The notes: generated by a model from the sequence alone, not told the origin. Counted from the first letter of the stretch, positions 45,391-56,156 are shown. The stretch: 64,000 nucleotides of DNA from Draconibacterium sp. (GCA_016705335.1 JADIYN010000002.1:195261-259260), one strand, 5' to 3'. Made by a program: numbers and translations.

Positions 45391-46578
45391 CTATATTTTT
45401 GAAAAAATAAGCGTGCTGTTGTTTCCACCAAAACCAAAAGAATTGGACAAAACATGTTTCACACCGGTTTTTTTATATGCAACTATTGGTTTGCTTTCAA
45501 TATCTTCATCGGCCTGTGTAAAATTCAACCCGGCATAAATCTCCTGATTTACAATTGACATTATTGAAAATACTCCCTCTACCCCACCGCAGGCGCCCAA
45601 AGTGTGCCCGGTAAATGATTTTGTTGAACTGTATGCCGGAACATTCTTGCCGAACACATTTGCAAGAGCTTTTGCTTCAGACGAATCGTTGTTGGGAGTT
45701 CCGGTTCCATGCGCATTTATATATGTAATTTCACCAGGGTTAATTCCGGCAACGCCCAACGCTTTTTGCATTGATAGTGTTGCACCAATACCTTCTGAAG
45801 AAGAAGCAGTTTGGTGGTGCGCATCGTTTGAATTAGCCCAACCTGATAAATACGCAAGAATTTTTTTAGATTTTACAACATCTTCAGCTTCCAATACAAT
45901 ATAACCTGCACCTTCTCCCAGATTTAAACCTGACCTCGAAATATCAAACGGGCGGCAATGATTTCTATCCAGTATCATTAAACTGTTAAAGCCGTTTAAA
46001 GTAAAACACGACAAAGCATCGGTTCCACCGGCAATTACACGATCAACTTTACCCGATTTTATCAGACGGCCTCCCAGCATAATTGCATTTGCTGCTGAAG
46101 AACAAGCTGTACTGTAGGTGGTAGAAAATCCTCCGGCCCCCAAAAAGTCCGCTGTTTTTTCCGTTGAATCGCCACTTGAGTGAAGTGAAATTATTTCAGC
46201 CAAATCCTTTTCAGAATAAAAATCTTTGATTTGTTCTGTTAAATCCATTCCACCAACTGTAGTTCCCGAAATAAAAGCACAGGATTTTAATTTGTCAGTA
46301 TTCAATCCAGCCATATCAACAGCTTCCCTGCTTGCCAGAAAAGCCATTAAACTTGTTCGCGATATTAATTTGCCAGTCGAAATATTGAGAATTTCCTTCA
46401 ATTTATCGTTTGAATATTTAACTTCTCCCAACACAAACTCGTCACGAAGCCGTGTATTCAGAAATTGAATTGATGAAATACCCGTCCACCCGTTTTGAAG
46501 GGCAGCAATATTTTCATCAACTCCCAAACCAAGAGCAGAAACAACACCAATACCAGTTATGGCAACTCTTCTAGACAT
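45391..46578 (-). CDS. Beta-ketoacyl-ACP synthase (KS alpha, FabF-type)
   Basis: A 395-residue active ketosynthase: C159 in YSTACSSAANA, H290 in INAHGTGTP and H325 in KSFTGHTLGACGG. It is adjacent to the Cys-less chain-length factor and an ACP, an arrangement like a type II minimal PKS, so this KS probably does the main iterative elongation of the aryl polyene. The frame is intact. Confidence 0.9.
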   Translation of the reverse strand: MSRRVAITGIGVVSALGLGVDENIAALQNGWTGISSIQFLNTRLRDEFVLGEVKYSNDKLKEILNISTGKLISRTSLMAFLASREAVDMAGLNTDKLKSCAFISGTTVGGMDLTEQIKDFYSEKDLAEIISLHSSGDSTEKTADFLGAGGFSTTYSTACSSAANAIMLGGRLIKSGKVDRVIAGGTDALSCFTLNGFNSLMILDRNHCRPFDISRSGLNLGEGAGYIVLEAEDVVKSKKILAYLSGWANSNDAHHQTASSSEGIGATLSMQKALGVAGINPGEITYINAHGTGTPNNDSSEAKALANVFGKNVPAYSSTKSFTGHTLGACGGVEGVFSIMSIVNQEIYAGLNFTQADEDIESKPIVAYKKTGVKHVLSNSFGFGGNNSTLIFSKI

Positions 46579-46583
46579 GCCGG

Positions 46584-46847
46584 CTAAATGTTGCGGTTCG
46601 AATTCGCTGTAATATATTCAGCCATAGTTGTTATGGTTGAAAATATATTGCGACCTTCAGATGTGTCGGTAATCTTTATATTATAATCGCGCTCCATTAA
46701 AACAATTAGCTCCAATGCATCAATTGAGTCGAGACCTAAACCATCGCCAAAAAGAGGCTGCGAAGCATCAATTTCATCCGGTTCAATGTCTTCCAAATTC
46801 AACTGTGCAATAATTTTTTCCTTTAGTTCCTGAATTAATTCGTCCAT
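46584..46847 (-). CDS. Acyl carrier protein
   Basis: An 87-residue acidic protein with the canonical GLDSIDALEL phosphopantetheine site (S41). It is encoded between a short KS-like gene and the elongating KS, 5 bp from the latter, and so is probably the main chain carrier of the pathway. Confidence 0.9.
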   Translation of the reverse strand: MDELIQELKEKIIAQLNLEDIEPDEIDASQPLFGDGLGLDSIDALELIVLMERDYNIKITDTSEGRNIFSTITTMAEYITANSNRNI

Positions 46848-46848
46848 T

Positions 46849-47454
46849 TCAATCTTTATTTAGTTTTTCAATATTCTCTTTGTTAAATAACATTCCATCA
46901 CCCGTTTTTGTAATTAAAAATAAACGTGCCAAATACCTTTCCTCACTTTCATAATTTACCCAGCCAACTATTACTATCTTGGTTGGATTATTCTGAAAAA
47001 GCAATTCAGTTTGTTGCAAAAGTAAATTAGAATCGAAATCTTCAGCAATAAAAAAAAGGTTTTCTCCTTTAATTTTATTTCTGATAGCAATTTCACCCAT
47101 CATAATATTGGGCAAAGTATATACAAAAAGTGCAGGGCTGGCAATAGTTTGCGCACTTTCCCAATAATCCATGTCGGTTGAAAGGGTTGATTCGGAATTG
47201 GCAAAAACCATTGCAATTTCCTCATCTTTATACTTTTCCCGATCAAAATCGGTAAATAAAACTTCTGATGCTATAAATGCCAATTTGCATTGCGCATCCA
47301 TTTTGTAAAATTTGGGGTACGATATTTTGTTTATTTTATAATATGATTTTAAAAAAGAACTCAATTGATATTCATCAGAAGAAAACAGAACTCTTTCTGC
47401 ATTGGCAATTTTTCCTTTTCGTATTGAGCAATAATTAATAATATGCATATTCAA
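46849..47454 (-). CDS. Short ketosynthase-like protein
   Basis: A 201-residue intact frame. ALFVYTLPNIMMGEIAIRNKIKG resembles the NIMPGHIA(I)xxGIKGP segment of ketosynthases, and IVIVGWVNYE resembles a core strand. It lacks the Cys-His-His residues and half the fold. Genes of this size sit beside KS genes in other flexirubin-type clusters and are listed as 3-oxoacyl-ACP synthases. It is perhaps a structural partner or dimer cap for a KS. It has 0-1 bp spacing to both neighbours. Confidence 0.65.
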   Translation of the reverse strand: MNMHIINYCSIRKGKIANAERVLFSSDEYQLSSFLKSYYKINKISYPKFYKMDAQCKLAFIASEVLFTDFDREKYKDEEIAMVFANSESTLSTDMDYWESAQTIASPALFVYTLPNIMMGEIAIRNKIKGENLFFIAEDFDSNLLLQQTELLFQNNPTKIVIVGWVNYESEERYLARLFLITKTGDGMLFNKENIEKLNKD

Positions 47455-48573
47455 TTATTTAGAATAAAATATTGCCGCGTTACAACCTCCAAAACCCGAT
47501 GCGATTTTCAGGAATGAATTAAATTGAAGATCAACGGTTTTACTTATTAAATTAATTTTTTCTGAAACTCCATATTCTTCATGTCCCAAAGTACCGATTG
47601 CTATTGATTTGTCCATTGCAAAAAGTGTAATAATTGTTTCAATAATTCCCGCCGCACCCAAAGTGTGACCAAAAAATGATTTCAAACTGTTAACCGGTAC
47701 TTCCTGTAATCCTGAAAGTGCAATTGCTTTTGCTTCCATTTCGTCGTTGTAAGGTGTGGCGGTGCCATGTGCCGAAATAAAACCCGGATGAATTTTCGAC
47801 TGATTCAAAGTTGACAAAATAGCATTTGCAAGTCCGTCGCCAGTTCGCGATGGTCCTGAAATATGGTTGGCATCATTACTTGATGCTCCAGCCAAAACAG
47901 CAGCTCCACCAAATAAAGCTTTGGAATTTTCATTTGTAAAAATCAACGTTCCGGCTCCCTCTCCCAACGAAAGCCCATTCCGGTTTAAATCAAACGGTTT
48001 ACAAGGTAGCGGACTAAGCGCTTTAAAAGACTGAAATCCTGAGATTATAAAATCGCTGATTAAATCGGCACCACACACAACAATGTTTTTGTATTGTTTT
48101 GACTTTAACATTCGCATGGCAACTACCTGAGCCAAAACACTGGAAACACAGGCATTGGAAATTACCAAAGGTTTATTGGACGCATGAAAATATGCAGCAA
48201 TTTTACCTGCGCTTTCCCAAAGATGAATTGCTTTTGAACGCTCATTATTTGTTTCCAGCAAACCAATATTTCCCTTTGTTGTGGCTAAAATAATAAGGCA
48301 ATCCTCCGATTTTATATCAATTGAAGATTGCGAAACTGCATCATTTATTGACAGGATACAAAGTTTTTCGAAACGCGTTAACTTTTTACTTAAACCAAGT
48401 CCCATTATTTGTTCCTGAAATATTTCCGCATCAATTTTTGATAATGGTTGGGGGGCATCCTTTGATTGAAATTTCAATCCGGATTGTCCGGATAAAACAT
48501 TTTGAAAATTTTCTTCAGAAGTAAAACCTAACGAACTAATTATATTGCTGCCTGAAATGGTTATTTTTTGCAT
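47455..48573 (-). CDS. Beta-ketoacyl-ACP synthase (third KS)
   Basis: A 372-residue ketosynthase with triad C142 (ISNACVSSVLA), H269 (ISAHGTATP) and H303 (SFFGHTLGAAG). It is shorter than FabF by about 40 residues. It may prime the pathway with the aryl starter, or work on late intermediates. It is the second gene of the operon, 0 bp after the thioesterase gene. The frame is intact. Confidence 0.88.
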   Translation of the reverse strand: MQKITISGSNIISSLGFTSEENFQNVLSGQSGLKFQSKDAPQPLSKIDAEIFQEQIMGLGLSKKLTRFEKLCILSINDAVSQSSIDIKSEDCLIILATTKGNIGLLETNNERSKAIHLWESAGKIAAYFHASNKPLVISNACVSSVLAQVVAMRMLKSKQYKNIVVCGADLISDFIISGFQSFKALSPLPCKPFDLNRNGLSLGEGAGTLIFTNENSKALFGGAAVLAGASSNDANHISGPSRTGDGLANAILSTLNQSKIHPGFISAHGTATPYNDEMEAKAIALSGLQEVPVNSLKSFFGHTLGAAGIIETIITLFAMDKSIAIGTLGHEEYGVSEKINLISKTVDLQFNSFLKIASGFGGCNAAIFYSK

Positions 48574-48987
48574 CTAAATTCCAATAGATTTTTTCCATTT
48601 TGTATAAAACGGAGGGTTTGTAAGTATAAGTTGTCCTTTTTCATCAGTAAAAACCTGAATTGTTTTGGCTTTAACCAGTACCATCATATCCGATTCCCTG
48701 AAAATTGTATAGCTGAAAATTATTTTGGCAGCTTCGGAATTTACAAATTCAGTTTTAATAATGATTTTATCTCCATATTTTGCAGATTGTTTGTAGCTTA
48801 TGCTCATATCAACAATTGGTATAAAATAACCCCGCGAAGCAACTCCCATATAACTTAAACCATGTTCAACACCAAACAATTCACGGCCATCTTCAAGATA
48901 TTTAACAAAACTTCCGTGCCAAACAACGCCCATTGAATCAACTTCGCTAAAACGGATATCTATTTTTTTGAGAACACTTATACTCAT
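48574..48987 (-). CDS. YbgC/4-hydroxybenzoyl-CoA-type thioesterase
   Basis: A 137-residue hotdog thioesterase. IRFSEVDSMGVVWHGSFVKY carries the catalytic Asp and the typical VxHxxYxxY-like region. It would release the finished chain from ACP or edit stalled chains. It is the first gene of the aryl-polyene operon. The 194 bp upstream contain a TAATTTTG -7-like box on the minus strand (49040-49047) without a clear -33 element. Confidence 0.8.
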   Translation of the reverse strand: MSISVLKKIDIRFSEVDSMGVVWHGSFVKYLEDGRELFGVEHGLSYMGVASRGYFIPIVDMSISYKQSAKYGDKIIIKTEFVNSEAAKIIFSYTIFRESDMMVLVKAKTIQVFTDEKGQLILTNPPFYTKWKKSIGI

Positions 48988-49181
48988 TAGCTGTAAAATT
49001 GCCTTTATTAAATTGAAAAATCTCTTCTGAAATTCATTTCAAAATTATATTAATTTGGGTAAAAACGAAAAATTGCCTCTTTGCTTTGCTGTTTATTAAA
49101 TTACTGACAAAGCTACCCAAGACAATTTTCATTATTTAACCAAATAAAGGCAAATGGAGGTTTATTCTACTTCGATAATAA

Positions 49182-49831
49182 TCAAAAACTTAACCCAATT
49201 GTGAAATTTAAACAAGGTAAGGGAGACTTATTACTATTATCATCCCAGTTTCCAAAAAAATCAGTGTCGTCATCAATGTTTTCCAATTCTGGGCTAACTG
49301 TATTATACTCCAAACCAAGCATCAAAATTTTATAACGGAAATTAATTCCTGTTGATACCCCAATGGTACCTATATTGGCATAAGCATCAGCATCATCGGC
49401 ATTACCATCATATACAACTGCGGTTGCAGTAATCCATGCAATATCAGCTTTTACATAAGCATCAAATGCCAAATCCTTTACCGGACTGAAGGTAAATGAC
49501 GGGCCAATTTTTGAATCAAACCTTAATGTACCAAGATCGACATCACTAGTGCTATATGAAAATTGATTATAACAAAAAGTAAGATAATCCACGTCAAGGC
49601 CAATTGCCATATTCTCGGGCAGAGGTATTTTTTGAACATAAAAATGGTTCCTATTTCGCCAACTACACCAAATTTAGAAGCTCCATTCCATTCGGCTTCT
49701 GTTCGACCAAATTGTTCCCATGATGGACTTGAATATCCCAACCGTAAATAAAACTCATTATCCAAACTACTTTGTGCAAAGCCGGAGATAGTAACAAAAG
49801 TTACCATTAAAACCGCAAGAAATTTTTTCAT
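49182..49831 (-). CDS. Outer-membrane beta-barrel protein, one frameshift
   Basis: About 217 residues. The signal peptide (MKKFLAVLMVTFVTISGFAQ) is followed by alternating beta strands ending in the aromatic C-terminus LNFTIGLSF, a typical barrel signature. The frame breaks near 49630 where an A-run is one base short (FKK to IPLPENMAIGLDVDYLTF). A small porin-like or OmpX-like barrel; the ligand is unknown. It lies upstream of the pigment operon on the same strand but with its own spacing, so co-function is not implied. Confidence 0.75.
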
Positions 49832-50326
49832 GATTTTTAAGTTTAAATGTTAATTGATAGATTGATAGTTATTAAAATTCTAGTAAGTCAATATAAAATC
49901 AGAAAAACCTAAACCTTCTGTACCATAAAAATCATTTGTAAATAATAATCTGCACTATACTACTGATACAGAACATATAATTTAACAATAAAAATACAAA
50001 CTATTTTGTTAAATTCAAACTGAAAAAAAATTCTCATTTTGGCTGTATTGAAATAAAATAAACTCAAAATAAGAATGTGTGTATCAGGAAAAATATCCAA
50101 ATGAAGAATAAAGTACCAGGAAATTAAGTTCAAATAAATAATTGATATAATTCCGGATGGCTTAAACTTTGTTTGTTTGTACACATTAAATTTTCAAAAT
50201 CCTTTAACCTGCTGTTCAAAGTTATAATTGGTAATTCACAAAAAATTAAACAAAAAAAGCTTATTTAGCATTTTAAAACTTTATAAAAACTAACGATTAA
50301 TAACTAAATCTCAATACCTATCTATT
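49832..50326. other. Intergenic region without recognised gene
   Basis: A 495-bp AT-rich stretch between divergent genes (outer-membrane protein, minus; symporter, plus). I see no RNA gene and no convincing promoter box or repeat. The short minus reading frame at 49960-50184 has no coding character. Confidence 0.5.
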
Positions 50327-51783
50327 ATGAAATCAAATTCGCAAAAATTATCAATCAAGGAAAAAGTTGGCTACAGTTTGGGCGATCTTGCGGCAAACCT
50401 TGTTTTTCAAACATTAATGACTTATCTGGCCTATTTCTATACCGATATTTATGGTCTTGAAGCAAATCATGCTTCGGCAATTATATTATCTGTTGGACTT
50501 GTTGCAGCTTTTGGGTTTAACCCTATAATAGGTGCCATTGCCGACAGAACTTCTTCAAGATGGGGAAAATTCAGACCCTGGATTCTTTTCACAGCAATTC
50601 CTCTTGGTGTAGTTGCCTTGCTGGCTTTTAGTACTCCTGATTTTGTATATAAAGGCAAAGTAATTTATGCAGTGGTAACTTACACATTTTTACTACTACT
50701 ATATGCAGCAAACAATTTACCGTACTCTGCATTAAGTGGAGTAATAACAGGAGATATGGGAGATAGAAACAGTTTGTCATCATATCGCTTTGTTGCAGTA
50801 ATGTTCGCCCAGTTTTTTGTTCAGGTTTTTATGTTACCCATTATTGAATCTGCCGGCGGCGGTGATAAAGCAGTTGGGATCGAAATCGTTATGACATGGT
50901 TAGCCGTAATTGGAACGATAATGTTGTTAATTACATTTTTTACAACCCGGGAACGAATTGTTCCAAAACCTGAGCAAAAGTCAAGTTTGACAGAAGATTT
51001 GAAAGATTTGTTTAAAAACAAACCCTGGGTAATTATACTGGTTGTTACAACTTTAATATTTATAACCCTTGCCATGAAAGGCGGTTCGTATGTTTATTAT
51101 TTTCAGAATTATGTTGATAAAGATGAACTAACCGCTTTTATAAAGCCAATATTGGATTTTTGTCAACTGTAGGTATTAATTTCTTTGGACAAAATCCTGT
51201 ATCAGCTGGATTTGGATTATTTAACGCTGGCGGAATTATTTTTATGATCGTTGGTATTACATTATCAAAGAGATTTGCCGATAAATATGGAAAACGCGAC
51301 GTATTCATGACCGCATTATTTATCTCAACCATATTTATTGCAATATTCTTTTTCTTTGGTTCCGGTTCTGTTGAATTAATGTTTGCATCACAAATATTAC
51401 ACGGGTTTTTCTATGGTCTTACCATTCCATTGTTGTGGGCAATGATTGCTGATGTGGCAGATTATTCGGAATGGAAAAATAACCGAAGAGCAACAGCAAT
51501 AATTTTTTCAGCAATGATGGTTGGGTTAAAAGGCGGTTTGAGTATTGGAGGTGCATTGGTTACATGGATTCTTGGTTTGTATGGTTATATAACAAAAGAA
51601 GCAGCCATTGCCGGCGAAATAATTATTCAACCCGAAAGTGCAGTTCAGGGAACAAGAATGCTCGTAAGTATTTTTCCTGCTCTACCATTTCTAATAGGCA
51701 TTGCCTTATTATTCTTCTATGAAATAAATAAAAGCATGGAAGTAAAAATAGAATCAGATTTAAAAGAAAGAAGAATTAAATAA
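50327..51783 (+). CDS. GPH-family sugar:cation symporter (MFS), one frameshift
   Basis: About 485 residues, 12 membrane helices after repair. The N-terminus KVGYSLGDLAANLVFQ and the loop GAIADRTSSRWGKFRPWIL are signatures of the glycoside-pentoside-hexuronide family (XynB/MelB-type). One A is lost near 51150 (KPNIGFLSTVGINFF restored). It imports an oligosaccharide or glycoside by Na+ or H+ symport across the inner membrane. The GH43 enzyme without signal peptide encoded 20 bp downstream would hydrolyse the imported sugar, suggesting xylo- or arabino-oligosaccharides. Confidence 0.88.
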
Positions 51784-51803
51784 AACCAAAAAAAAGCTAA
51801 AAT

Positions 51804-52838
51804 ATGCCTGAAGATAGTATTCAACATATTGATTTTGATGATTTAAACAAAAAGCAATATCACAGCCTTTGGTAAAACATATTTACACTGCTGATCCGTC
51901 GGCACATGTTTTTAACGGGAAAATTTACATTTACCCGTCGCATGATATTGATGCCGGAGAAGCATTTGACGATTTGGGAAGTCATTTTGCCATGGAAGAT
52001 TATCATGTAATTTCAATGGAAAGTATTGATGGTGAAGCAGTGGATAATGGTTTGGCATTGCATGTTGATGATGTGCAGTGGGCCGAAAAGCAAATGTGGG
52101 CTCCTGATGCGGCTGAAAAAGACGGTACATATTATTTATTTTTCCCGGCAAAAGGATATGACGGAATATTCCGTATTGGAGTAGCAACAAGTTCATCACC
52201 AACAGGGCCATTTAATGCACAACCTGAGGCTATTAAAGGAAGTTTTTCTATTGATCCCGCAGTTTTTAAAGATGACGATGGAAATTACTATATATTTTGG
52301 CGGCCTTTGGGGCGGACAATTACAGCGTTGGAGGACCGGAACATTTAACGCCGCTCAACCTGAAAGCCCTACTGCATTTCTTCCTGAAGAAAACGAAGCA
52401 GCTTTATTGCCCTTTGTTGCGAAATTGACTGATGATTTACTGGAGTTTGCTGAAAAGCCAAAAGAAATAGAAATAACAGATGAAAATGGTGATTTACTTT
52501 TAGCGGGAGACAATGAGCGACGGTTCTTTGAAGCTTCATGGATGCACAAATACAATGGTAAATACTATTTTTCCTATTCAACCGGAGATACACATTTTAT
52601 TTGTTATGCCATGGGTGACAGTCCGTACGGACCGTTTAAATACAAAGGAAAAATATTAAATCCCGTTGTTGGCTGGACATCTCATCACTCGGTTTGTGAA
52701 GTTGCCGGTAAATGGTATTTGTTTTACCATGACTCTTCATTGTCAAAAGGTGTTACGCATTTACGATCTGTTAAGCTTACAGAAATTTCCTACAATGATG
52801 ATGGAACTATTAATACAATTGATCCATATATCGAATAA
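51804..52838 (+). CDS. Cytoplasmic GH43 (beta-xylosidase/alpha-L-arabinofuranosidase-like), two frameshifts
   Basis: About 345 residues from ATG 51804 with no signal peptide. A lost A near 51852 (DLNKKAISQPLVKHIYTADP) and a lost T near 52297 (YYIFGGLWGGQLQRW) are repaired by reading across. Catalytic residues: Asp in YTADPSAHVF, Asp in SIDPAVFKDDDG and Glu in FFEASWMHKYNG. It removes xylose or arabinose from short oligomers inside the cell. It forms a two-gene operon with the symporter, closed by a terminator at 52882-52906. Confidence 0.85.
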
Positions 52839-52881
52839 ATACAGCTTGGAATATCATTTATTTACATAACTAAACCTCATT

Positions 52882-52906
52882 AAAGCAGCATTTACTTTTC
52901 TGCTTT
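52882..52906 (+). terminator. Terminator of the symporter-GH43 operon
   Basis: AAAGCAG / CTGCTTT 7-bp stem with 11-nt loop followed by TTATTTTAATTTT, 43 bp after the GH43 stop. Confidence 0.65.
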
Positions 52907-53031
52907 TTATTTTAATTTTGAAATTATTTTCAAAACACTAAAATACACCTACTTATCCGTTTGCACCCGTTTACAAACGTTTATTGTCGATTACAAGCAT
53001 TTAATAACCGGATAACTTCTGGAGGTCGCCC

Positions 53032-53039
53032 TACCTTTG
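53032..53039 (+). promoter_or_regulatory. -7 promoter box of the SSB gene
   Basis: TACCTTTG fits TAnnTTTG exactly, 70 bp before the ATG. The leader contains the small hairpin GGGCT / AGCCC (about 53058-53083). No strong -33 box. Confidence 0.5.
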
Positions 53040-53109
53040 AATCAACAATTTCGTTAAAGGGCTTGCGACAGAAACAGCCCTACAATTATTAACTTAAAAA
53101 ATAAATAAA

Positions 53110-53452
53110 ATGAATGCTTTAAGAAACAGTGTCAGGCTTATCGGGAACTTGGGGGACGACCCAAAAGTAAAAAAGTTGGACGGTGGAAAATCAGTTGCTA
53201 ATTTCAGTATAGCAACAAACGAAATTTACCGCGACAGCAAAGGTGAAAAACAAAGTGAAACCACATGGCACCGCCTGGTTGCCTGGGGAAAACAAGGCTG
53301 AAATTGTTGAAAAGTATGTGAAAAAAGGTTCAGAAATTGCTATCGAGGGAAAACTTACCAACCGCAGCTGGGAAGATAAAAATGGTGAAAAACAATACAT
53401 GACCGAAATATTGGTAAACGAGATTTTAATGCTCGACAAATCAAAAAACTAA
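53110..53452 (+). CDS. ssb: Single-stranded DNA-binding protein, one frameshift
   Basis: About 114 residues: one OB fold (NSVRLIGNLGDDPKVKKL, ETTWHRLVAWGKQ, GSEIAIEGKLTNRSWED). An extra G near 53299 breaks the frame at GKQ-AEIVEKYVKKG. The protein ends LMLDKSKN directly after the fold, with no acidic C-terminal tail of the DDDIPF type that recruits partners in long SSBs. Short tail-less SSBs are common in Bacteroidetes as extra copies; the housekeeping SSB is probably elsewhere. A strong terminator follows. Confidence 0.85.
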
Positions 53453-53486
53453 CAGGCAAAAGCCTGAACCCAAATACTACAGCAAT

Positions 53487-53522
53487 AAAAAGCCGGTCTG
53501 TCAATTGACGGATCGGCTTTTT
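53487..53522. terminator. Bidirectional terminator after ssb
   Basis: An 18-bp stem with two G-T wobbles: AAAAAGCCGGTCTGTCAA pairs with TTGACGGATCGGCTTTTT with almost no loop. It serves ssb (plus) and the convergent DUF1801 gene (minus). Confidence 0.8.
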
Positions 53523-53526
53523 GTTA

Positions 53527-53895
53527 TTACTTAACTTTTAAAGTTCCGTTTCTGTACAAATCCAGTGCGTCATTGATTAACTGTTCAACTTCCTGCAACG
53601 GTATGTCAATATTTGGATTGATCCTAAAAATTTTCATCCGCGAACGTTTGCCCTGTTCTAATCCAGGATTATTCAGGTGTTTACCTTCAACCATTAAAAT
53701 GTACGGCTCGTCGGTTTTTTTGTCCGTCCACAAATAGCAAAATATCTTTTTTCCATAACTGAAGCATGGCATTCCATACTTCCATGTTTCACTAACATTA
53801 CTGTCTTGCAGCCGGATTATGTCGCGTAAAGCAAGCAAACAACTTTTGGTTGGCTCATCTTTGCACAAATAATAATTTTCAAATTCCAGAACCAT
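53527..53895 (-). CDS. DUF1801 family protein
   Basis: A 122-residue protein of the YdhG/DUF1801 fold. ETWKYGMPCFSYGKKIFCYLW is the family core, with a later LNNPGLEQGKRSRMKIFRI segment. These small cytosolic proteins resemble the iron-chaperone frataxin-like fold, but their function is not established. The frame is intact. It is probably monocistronic. Confidence 0.8.
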   Translation of the reverse strand: MVLEFENYYLCKDEPTKSCLLALRDIIRLQDSNVSETWKYGMPCFSYGKKIFCYLWTDKKTDEPYILMVEGKHLNNPGLEQGKRSRMKIFRINPNIDIPLQEVEQLINDALDLYRNGTLKVK

Positions 53896-53959
53896 AATCC
53901 CAACAATTGCTCAATCAGTAAAATTCATAATTAACCGAAAAAAATTATAAGCTGTGAAA

Positions 53960-56124
53960 TTATCTCGTAAACAACAGTTCCCTGTATTTTGGCAACGGCC
54001 ATTTTTCATCGTCAACAATCAATTCAAGTTTATCAATGTGTTCCCTTATTTCTTCAAGATACGGTTTTACTAAAGTGTCGTAAGCTTTTGCCTTACCCAC
54101 AGCATCAATAATAACATTGGCACTTTTACGGGCTTCAATCATTTCTTTCCGAAGTGTTTTAATTGCTGAAATATGCATACCAATTTCCTTGATAAGATCA
54201 ATCCTGTTCGTTGCAAACTCCTTGAATTCTTCGGCAGTAAACACCTCTTTCATGTTTTTAACGTTTTCGAGCAACATGGTTTGGTATTCGATAGCGATTG
54301 GAACAATATGATTGAGCGCCATATCAGCCAGCACCCGCGATTCAATCTGAATTTTCATGATAAACTTTTCATATTCAACTTCAACACTGCCATGAATTTC
54401 TGATTCGTTAAATATTTCAAGTTTCAAAAGCAGGTTTTTAAATTCCGGCCGATTATATGCTTCCAGCGAATCCGGAACATTCTTGATATTTGTCAGCCCG
54501 CGTTTTGCTGCTTCTTTCACCCAATCTTCACTGTAACCGTCGCCATTGAAACGGATTGGTTTCGATTGGATAATTAAATCTTTCAGCACCTGGAAAATTG
54601 CCTCATCCTTTTTCACACTTTTATCGATTAATGCATCAACAGCAACCTGGAATTTTTGCAACTGATTTGCAATAAGCGCATTTAAAACAATAAGTGCCGA
54701 CGCATTATTTGCTGACGAACCAACTGCCCTGAACTCAAACCGGTTTCCTGTAAAGGCAAATGGCGAAGTCCGGTTACGGTCGGTACTGTCTAAAATGATT
54801 TCGGGAATGCGGCCAATATTTAGTTTTAGCGCGTTTTTTCATCCGGTGTCATTTTTCTGTCAACAACTGCTTCTTCCATTAAATCAAGCATATTTGAAAC
54901 TTCGGTTCCCAAAAATACCGATAAAATTGAAGGAGGTGCTTCGTTTGCTCCCAAACGGTGTGTGTTTGACGCTGTTAAAATACTTGCACGCAGCAAATCC
55001 TGTCCATCGAGAACTGCTTTTAACGCGTTTATTACAAAAGTGAGAAACTGTAAATTCGATTTCGGATTTTTTCCCGGCGAAAACAGGTTTACACCCGTGT
55101 TTGTTTCCAATGACCAGTTGTTGTGTTTCCCCGAGCCGTTAATTCCTTTAAAAGGTTTTTCATGAAACAGTACACGGAAATTGTGCCGACGTGCAATTTT
55201 CTGCATTATGTCCATAATCAACTGGTTATGATCGTTGGCAAGGTTTGCTTCCTCATTTGGCGCTACTTCATTGTGTCGTGTCTTTAACGGAATTCCAAGT
55301 TTGTATGCCTCGTTTTCAACGTCCTGCATAAACCTGTTGGCGCGGGTTGGAATCGATGAAAAATAATGATCGTCCAGTTGCTGATCTTTTGAGGCGGCAT
55401 GCCCCATAAGTGTCCGTCCGGTCAATACCAAATCGGGACGCGCTATAAACAATGCCTCATCAATAAGAAAATATTCCTGCTCCCACCCCAGATTTGTGTG
55501 GACAGAAGTAACATTCTTATCGAAATACTGACACACGGCAGTAGCAGCCTTGTCAACAGCTGAAATTGCCCTTAAAAGCGGTGTTTTATAATCAAGTGCT
55601 TCACCTGTGTATGAGATAAAAATGGTGGGGATTGTTAAAGTTGTTTCGCTTATAAAAGCCGGAGAAGTAGGATCCCAGGCAGTGTAGCCGCGGGCTTCAA
55701 AAGTCTGGCGGATTCCACCGCTTGGAAATGAAGAGGCATCGGGTTCCTGTTGTGCCAGCAAATTTCCCGAAAATGATTCGATTACAGAACCATCGGCGCC
55801 GTGAACAATAAACGCATCATGCTTTTCAGCTGTGCCGTCGGTTAGCGGGTGAAACCAGTGGGTATAATGGGTTGCCCCGTTTTCTATTGCCCAGGTTTTC
55901 ATTCCCTGAGCAACCTGGTCTGCCATTTTGCGGTTAATTGTTGTGCCGTTTTCAATCGCATCAGTTACAGCTTTATAAGCTTCTTTTGAGAGGTATTTTT
56001 TCATTTTTGGCTGATTGAACACCAACATCCCGTAATAATCTGAAACCAGGTTTTCTTCGCGATGTATTTCCATTGGTTTGCGGTTCAGAACCTCTGTCAA
56101 TGCTTTAAATCTTACTTGTCCCAT
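53960..56124 (-). CDS. glnN: Glutamine synthetase type III, one frameshift
   Basis: About 721 residues, the large GSIII typical of Bacteroidetes. MGQVRFKALTEVLNR start, GWEQEYFLIDEALF, PLKTRHNEVAPNEEAN, GINGSGKHNNWSLETN and GNRFEFRAVGSSANNAS are its active-site blocks. One A is missing near 54835 (DEKNALKLNIGRIPEI restored). It makes glutamine from glutamate, ammonia and ATP and is the main nitrogen assimilation enzyme in this phylum. A TATTTTTG box inside an ATCAAAA/TTTTGAT palindrome lies 35-55 bp upstream. Confidence 0.92.
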
Positions 56125-56156
56125 CTTGTATATATTTATCTGTTATTTTTTCAATA

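Noticed and set aside
49960..50184. Minus-strand open frame of 74 codons
   Set aside because: AT-rich composition gives hydrophobic noise; no signal peptide pattern or ribosome-binding site that I can defend.
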